A DNA stretch of 64,000 nucleotides. It comes from Castanea sativa (lineage: Eukaryota; Streptophyta; Magnoliopsida; Fagales; Fagaceae). Each line of letters opens with the position of its first letter. Position 1 is the stretch's first letter. Position numbers and translations under genes: made by a program. The notes under the pieces were generated by a model, which had not been told where the DNA came from, ran no database searches, and was given only the letters and a program-made list of their open reading frames with translations. Where the stretch lies: positions 2,267,001 to 2,331,000 of the forward strand of contig NC_134013.1 in NCBI RefSeq assembly GCF_040712315.1. The letters are read 5' to 3'. Of the stretch, positions 14,172 through 23,100 are shown in pieces.

Positions 14172-17100
14172 AAGTGTAGCTTAAAAGCATAATTGGAGGT
14201 AAACAATTAGTAATTGAAATATAGTAATCATTTTTCATGAAAAATGGCATGTCTAAATGTGTGATATCCACAAGAACGATTCTGAAATGTATGCGATTAG
14301 GTATTTACAGCTGCATCCTATTGCCGTTGCCTGAAATTCTTCTGTATATATAAGATACAAAAACTCTAAAAAGCAGACTAAAATTTACTTCAAGATGTTT
14401 ATGATAATATGGAAAATGTATCTGAGATATCACAAAAAAAAATTTCTTTCTTGTCGAGAAATTTCCACTACTTTACATCTTTCCTTAAAAGTATATATAA
14501 TTTTCATAAAACTGCTGTGTTGCATTCTTCCCTGTGATAATATATATAAAGATTCATATAATTTCTTACCCTAATTAGCGGGGGGGCATTAAGTGGGGAA
14601 CCATCTGTTCCTCGACAAAGGACACTAGTAAGGTCAAACCGGAATCCATCCACATGATAATCAACAACCCTGCAAATTGGTGAAAGAATGATGAACTTGA
14701 GATGTGAAGTAGAAATTCAGTGGTAGGCAAATCAACAAACAAATACAACATATGCAACAGCAGAAAAAAATATGTCCATCAAAAAGAAGCATGGGATCAG
14801 TTTCATCAAATATTAACTATTTCCCACTTCCAATAAGTTATTCTGCCTTAAGATAACATTAACAACAGATGATCCTCTTGAAATTGTTGACAGAATGGAG
14901 GAGGATCACCTCTTTGTTTAATATATTGAAAGAAAAGATTCTGAGGTTCTCAGGGATGACTGGAGGATACTGATCAAACTAAATCAAGTATTCAACCCAT
15001 CTATTGGTTAGTCCAAATTACTAGATGGACTTGACAAGCTTCAAGAAGAAACTCTGATAACAAATCTGGATAACAGTGCCATTTTATGCTAACTAGTGCT
15101 ACAAAGTACTACATGGTACACTTCAATGGGCAAAACAATAAAAGATATGGTTCAACCAAAGAATAAGAGTAATTTGTTGTCACATGGTTGGTGAGGAGAT
15201 GGCTTCAAGAGATAACAACATAGGAGTTGAATTCTTCCAATAAAACAAAATATGTGCCATTAAAAATGTGCTACCAAATAATATCTTTGTGATTTTTGCA
15301 TACCAGTGTCTTAAGCTGTCAAGAATCAGTTCCATGACCACAGGATGGTTACAGTTTAATGTGTTTCCTGGAGACCAAAAAAATATTGCATTGAGAGAAA
15401 TTTATACGTTCACAAGAATAATTTTATATGTTTGTTGGAAATAAGTAGCAAAAGAATGCATATCATGCTTTCAGCACAACAATTTTACGTAAAATTTAAT
15501 TTGGCATATTGTTCTTCAAAGCAGAACACAGCTTAACATAATGGGGCTGGCCACAATGCACTTTGAGGCAGCAAAGAAAACACAGCAATGAAAGATGGTA
15601 AGCATCCAAAAAGGAGTACCATAGTCCAAAGAATCAAAAGAAAGTTAGAATTTACTTTTTGTAATATGTTGAAGTTTAAATCCATATGGAAAAGGAATAA
15701 GAAAATAGCCAAGGAAGACATTTGGATTACCACAGCCAGAGAAGTTCAGCAGTTGGCCATTTTTGTTTACATCCAGCATGTAATAAACCTGTAGATCAAT
15801 TTGTGGCATATTATAGAAAAAAGGATTAAAAAAAATAAAAGATTATTTTAATTTATATTGGTAAGTCACACATGCACCAATTGGATCCTAAACCCACGAC
15901 CTCATCCTTGAACCCATTCATTATGTATGGAGGAAGTGCCTTTTGAACTAGAACTCACTAGCAAAAATCTAATAGAGATACTATATGTCCCCCTATCATC
16001 TCCAATTACATACAAATAATATCTGTTTTCATTTCAGCCACTGGTTCATGGCCTTCACCAATTATCACAAAATTCCTACCTCAATTGTTCTATAGCAAAT
16101 TAAGTATGAATAACTAGTTATGTCTTGGTACACAACTGTAGCCACGTAATTTTTTTTTTAAATAAAAAATTATACGTAATAGTAGCCATGTACTCAAATC
16201 ATATTATAAATTAATACCTTGAATAATTTCTCCATATATAGAATAGGCATGAAAGTATCCCAAACATGTAGTAAAACATAAAAGCATCCAAGTGCTTGCA
16301 ATCACAGAAAATTAGGAACATGATAGTGCAAGACTAGTCACAACATAAGTGCAAATCACCTTATTATCTATGCCACGAAATGAAGTGGTATAAGGGTTGG
16401 CATCATCGGCCTCATTAGTATGATTATAAACAACATCCAAAATGACCTGTAGAAAAGGAAAAATCTCAATGCAGTCCGCTGTCATAATAAGTATTTGAGA
16501 CTTCTAAAAGGGATTCAACAAAAAAGAAAATTGCTATCAACTAAAAATATTACGTATTTTACTTTTGGGAGAAGGAAAGACACAATATACCTCTATCCCA
16601 GCTCCATGCAAGGCTTTGACCATTTCTTTGAATTCACGGGACGCATTAAAGGGTCCTCCACCATCACTAGCATAGCGACTCATAGGAGCAAAGAAATTTA
16701 TTGTCGAATAGCCCCAGGTATTGATCTTCAAAAACAAGAGTCCCAGAGCACTTATTAACATATACTGTCATATGATAATGCAATGGACATATAATCCGAC
16801 TCACCCCACTAGGACTAAAGATTAAGATTCATGTTCAATTTGCTTCCACAAATCAAGTAAAGCATAAAATATACAAGGAGGAAAAACTCAACTTAGATAA
16901 CTATACTACAGCTTTGCTACCAACTTTTATTGTCTCAAGGTACCCTGTGGTGCATCCCACCTGTTACCCTCCAATATGTCCATGGGGCATTGACTTAAAT
17001 TTAGAGGTCACATGGAAACAGCTCTTTGAATTAATTTTAAATTAAATATGCTTAGCGATTCTTTGTTGGTTGATTATTATTCTCTTCTTTGCTAATCTAA

Positions 17101-20100
17101 CTATTAGATTACCCATATAAAAGAAGCACAAATAAAGATTATTCAGGTCTTTACCTTCTTTTTCTTTCATTTTGACAAGATTATCCCAGTATTAACTAAA
17201 GATTATTGTTTTGACTCTCAAGTTGATGTTATCTCCTAATTATAATGATGAGGGTTCCAATTAAGTTTAGTAACTAAAATAATTCGAAGAAACTTGTTGC
17301 ATTTGGAGATGAATAGAACCTCCAAAGAGAACTGAGTAATAGATGGTAACGTTTCCTCCACCATTTGAGTCGGTGTTTCCAGTTATATCATCTCCATGAT
17401 TTAAAAAAATTGCAAATATATGTTATTCCAAAGTCAACTAATCCAAACACCAAATCATAATCTCAAGGACTTGGCATTCCTGTCATGTATAATACCGAAT
17501 GATAAGATAATTTATTTCCTACAAATTAATATGTTCATACAAATTACGATAGTGCTCGGTGATTTCCATCTCATCAACATAAATAATTATGGAGATATAT
17601 AAACATGCACACGCCAAAATAAACTTTCCAGCATTAAAAAAATGTATATATATCTCAGCAGTAGTGTGTTATTCCAAATGGATAAAATTGTACATGTTGC
17701 TACCATGGCATTGCAATCATTCAGAAAATCCATTATATAGAAATAAGTATGTAAAAAAATAAATTAATTAACAAAATTGTTTTACTCCAGTGTTCCACAT
17801 CCTGATTGATCCAAATGTAGTGGAACTACAGTCCAAAATCAAAATATACCAAAATCTTTGCATGAATAAATTAAGTTTTGAATGCTTAAGCAATAAAATG
17901 AACTTAGTAACATTGTTATAAATTATAGTTTCTTTCAAATGCATTAACAGTAACAGAAGGAGATCTATATCTGTCTATGTACTTACAGAATATGAAGTGA
18001 GAGGTTTTAAATTACCATGTGATCTCTAGGATTTCGCCGCCTTTGAAACTCAAACTCATCAAATTCAAAGACAGGCAGCAACTCCACTGCATTGATACCA
18101 AGCTCTAGAAGATGTGGTATCTTCAAATTAAAATGAGAAAAAAAAAGGTCATAAAATATTATTTATCAAATGGTCAAACATGAACTAATATTTATGTACC
18201 AAACTTCAAAAAAAGATTATTTAACTCCAGTCATTTAATCAATATACGATTTATGTAGGCATGGTTTGCTCCCACAAAAAAGGAAATTGGTAAGTCAAAG
18301 AGTAGTTTGCAAGATAACAAAAGACCGACCAGACCTAGAGTTTCTATAGACAATGTCTTAAGTTTATTAAAACAACAATTACATATCCCAAACATCAAGG
18401 TTTCTCCACCTAAAGTTTGAAAAAAAAAAATTGCTTCATTAAATAAATGCAATTTGAACCATAGGTGGAGTATTTTGACCAAAAGTGCAGTTAAATGTCC
18501 ATAGACATGCACATGCTATAAAAGGTAGCCACAGAACCATAAGACTAGGCACTCTTTTGATAGTCCAATGCCATGCTAAAGTTGGTATGATATATTGTTA
18601 TCAGTTTACTGCAAAAGCGCTGGACGTAGTACATATCATCGTTAATCTTTTTATACTTTCCTTTTCCGAAACCACCACACCTCTTTCTGTGGCACTAAGT
18701 GTCACTTTTATTGCAATTCCTTCCATTCAATCCAGTGCACCACTAATACCATCTAAGCTAGCTAAATACATGTCACTAGTTTCCAGTCTCATCAGGATTT
18801 TGTGACAAGCCATTTAGGGACTTGCACGTCTCAAAAGGTCTTTAACTATCTACTTTAGTATTTTGGGAATATCTGAAGTTTTGGTTGTATGCTATTTAAA
18901 AAAAAAACATGCGGAGTCGATAAATAATAAATATCCACAGTTCTACAGAAAGTGACTACTTGTAAATTAAAGGGTTAAATGCAGAAAACCACCCTAAACT
19001 ATGGGAAACTTGCAACGTACAACACAAACTTTAAAAAGCTGCAATAAACACCCTAATTAAACCAATAGATACAATTAGCATTTAGCTGTCCAAATCAATA
19101 TAAAAGTTAACGGTGACATGATTTGCACCTGACCTGAGTAGTAGGTAGGAAAATGAAGGCATTATATGCAAAAATGCTAGTCAATAATACAAAAACCCAA
19201 AAATACATAGACACTCACACTGGCAGCCACCCCACCTCCACCTCTATAAACCATCCTTACCCAAGAGCAAAAACCATCAAGCTAACCAAACTTTGGCAAG
19301 CTGTCACAAAGAAACCAAGCTGTTGTGAGTCCATCACCCAAAACTACTTTACACCATCAAATTGCCAGAAAGAAGCCACCAAAACTTCAAATCAACCTAA
19401 ACCCCATCAAAACTCCACAAAACAAAGACCCACCTTGGCCACACCCACTCAAGGCTGAATGTCAAGTCTCATTCAATCAACCACAAGCTGCTGTTAACTA
19501 CCACTATTACCCCCCCCCCCCCAAAAAAAAGAAAAAAGAAAAAGAAAAGCACGTGCCACCACACACATCGAAAACCACCACTGGTCAACCCAACCCCACC
19601 TAAATCCCCAACACACCATGAATAACCACCATCATGAGCTGCCACCTCTGTGAACCCAATTCACCCACATCTCAAGCCAAGCTCCACCCCAAGCCACCAG
19701 CACTCTTGAGACCTAAGCTGCCAGCAATCTAGAGAAATGAGAGACTGAAAGAAAAAAAACACCATAGGAACAGGCTCTTAGCAGTGCCTACGCATGACAT
19801 TTAGGAGGGTTTTGTCATTTGCTATCACTGATCACGTGCAAATCATGCAACTGTTAACTTAATACTAATTTAGGTGGCAGCGTCCTCATTGTCTCATTGA
19901 TCTAATTAAGGTGTTGACTTTGACTTTTAAAGTTTGAAGCACACATTGCCAGTACTCCAATAGTTTAGGATAGTTATCTACATTTAACCCCAAATTTAAA
20001 GATTGCTCAGGGAGAGAAGGCTCCTGGTCAACTATTTTTTAAGAAAGCAAAAGGCCCATGCCTAAACTTGATATCAAAAGATATGCCTGGTCATTGTTTT

Positions 20101-23100
20101 GAACATTATACCATGATTCGAATTCAACCTATATTCATAATATATACTTGGTCATTGCTTTGAACATCTCAAGTCCATGATGGACACCCATACTCATGCC
20201 TGTGTCAAAGAAACATTAAGTTTCTTGCAGAATGACATCTTTCAAAAGAAAAAAATTTAATGGAACTGTTAAAATTCTCTCACTTCCAACATCTATAGTT
20301 GCTAGAAGTTCAAATTTAAGACATCATTGATTCTATTCAAATACTATCTACTAAAATGCTATTCAGTTCAAATGATATACCATTACCTTCTCAATCACAC
20401 CAAGGTAGCTCCCTCGTATCTTTGGATCCAACTCACTAGATTCATCAAACGTAAAAGCGCGAACATTCATTTCATATATAACAAGATCTTTCTGCAAAAG
20501 CAGCAGCAAATATAATAAAGGTTGATAATTTAAAGAACATACTATCTAAGTTGGACACAAAAGAAAGGAGGGTGTCTAATTATCAACTTAAAGCAAGTGA
20601 AAAAATAATGATTTCAGCTACAAGCACAAAAAAGCTTCAAAAGGTGAAAACAAAAATACAAATTTAGTTATCAAGTTACTGCTTATCAAACCATAATTTG
20701 AAAAAGGAGAGTGAGTGAGTGAGTGAGTGAGAGATTGTCATCTAACAGGACAATTTATCACCTCAGGTATATTTGGAAGCTTGTAGGTCTCTCCCCAGTC
20801 AAAGGGCAAGCTCTCAAAATCATAAGTTCCAAGAAAACTAGAAAACTTTTTGCTCGCATCTCCAAAATATCGGCGACCCTCAACTAGCTTTGCATAAGGA
20901 TCTAAAAGCACAATGCTGCTGTCAAATCGATGACCTTGATGCCAATCATGAGGACCATCTATGCGATAACCATAGAGAACATTACTCCGAGGAAAATCCT
21001 GAAGAGAAGTATTTCTTAATAATATAATTATGGGAATTGCCAAAAAAAGGAGAAAAAAAATTCCATCTTAATATATCTTTTACATGAGTGAAAATTTCAT
21101 TATATTACTATCTCATGGGACTAGATAAAAGCAGTCTTGGCAGTCAGTGAACCCAAAATTCATAACTTAAACAACAAAAACCCATTCCACAATAACCCAC
21201 ACTCCAAAGCATGCTAAACCACTGAAATCAAACCTTCAGCACCAGAAAATTATTTTGCAAAGATTAGGGATCATAAATTTCTTATCATTTTTTAAATGAA
21301 TGTCTCAAATACATTTTATACACTGATAACTCAAGCAGCAAGTTTTTCCAGCGGATTTTGGAAAAGGAATATAAAGTAATTTACTTGAAGACAATGGAAT
21401 ATACAAGACCTCCTTTGGAACCACTGTGATGTCCACAGGTGAGCTATTATAGGAGCAGACCGGCAGTCTCCCCTCTCTAATCTAAACAAACCAAAGATTA
21501 AAGAGAACACACACATGGGTGTACACCACAGCTGCTGTAAGAATTCAAAAATGAGACTGTAAATGCATTAACCTGCAGTGGAACATTTATCGTATTTAAC
21601 TTATACACTCATATAAACAAGCAATATTATAGGTAGTAACATAACTGCAATTTTGAGACATCAAAACAACGTTTCATAGGCATGAAATCCATTATAAACA
21701 TTAATTGGAATGTGCACATGGACATGTAAAGACTATAGGCAGGCACAGACACTGCCACTAATAGGCACACAAACTTAAATTTCCATTGCCAAGAGGAAAA
21801 CCAGTAAGATACCCCTAGTAAAGCAAGTTGATAAAGAACAGTAAAGGAAAGCTATCAACGTCGACCAAAGACAAGAAAGAAGTGTAAAGCAAGACTACCT
21901 CAATACATATGTGCCAAATATCTCCTGTTTTGTTCAAATGAGGATCTAAAGCGAGTTCCATCATTTCACCATCCCACCTGCCAAACTTTCCAGTCAATCA
22001 AGAGCATTTCTCTTACAATCAGGGATCCTACACTAAGTGTATAAAGAATTCACAAGCTGACAATTACAAATAATTCTGATATATAGGCCCATACCCTCAC
22101 AAAGAAAATGCACATAGTTGCACACACAAAGGAAACCTCAATTGCATCTTGAAAAAAACTTATCTCATGCACACAAAAGATAAGTATCAATTGTTTCTCA
22201 ACAAGTACCATTACAGAAGAAACAGTATATAGGAATTAGGAAATATTAAAAAGGTAGAGCAAACGTGACTAAATGACATCTGTAAGGGACTCTTGAATAA
22301 ACCAATATCTTTTACACAATAAATTGACAAGTTGAGATATGACCAAGTCTCTATCTTTGTCTCCCACATCAATCATCTTCCCAAAACCACTCTTACTTCA
22401 TTTTAACCTACAACAAGATTCTTCTGCTTTCAATCCCTTAAAATATGCTGAGTATTTGGCTAACCACATTTAAAGTAGTTATGAAGCTCTTGTTCACCAA
22501 TTGTAGGTTCATAGACTTGCTTTCACCTTCCATGCAAAAATCCCCACGTCACTTCCACAGTAAACACATACCAATCTCAAAGGTATGAAGCCCGGATCAC
22601 CAACCCTCATATTATACACAAGATATCACCTACCAGACAAATATGTTTGTATGTATATATGTAACCACATTATATAGTAGTTACAAAGCTCATGTTCATT
22701 AACCATAAGTTCATAGACATGCTTTCATATTCCATTCAATAATCTCCATATCACTTCCTTTAGTGAAGCCATGCTTCTTCTTTTTTTAATAAGTAATAAC
22801 TAAATTTTAATGAAGCCATACCAAAGTATACAAGTTTTTAAGCCCAAATCACCAACTCTCATAATATAAACAAGCTATCACCAACCCAACAAGCATAATA
22901 TATATGTATTTATGTATGTATGTATGGATATATTTATCAGCAATACATATATGACCTTATCCATACCTTATATATAAGAAATCCATACTTTCTTTTTATT
23001 CAAATGCTCTTTCTTTCGTTAGTTTAATGAGTTAATACCCAAAAGGAAAGAGGAATTGACAGCAGAATATCAATGCGTAAAATTCAAGGTCTCAAAAGGA

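Noticed and set aside
19153..19603. Pro/Thr-rich open frames as a small protein gene
   Set aside because: They lie inside the MULE-like element within an ISA3 intron, overlap in two frames and are low complexity.
21331..21516. Possible extra ISA3 exon on the minus strand
   Set aside because: Exon 21977-21899 joins exon 20998-20762 directly in phase and gives continuous isoamylase sequence; nothing is missing between them.
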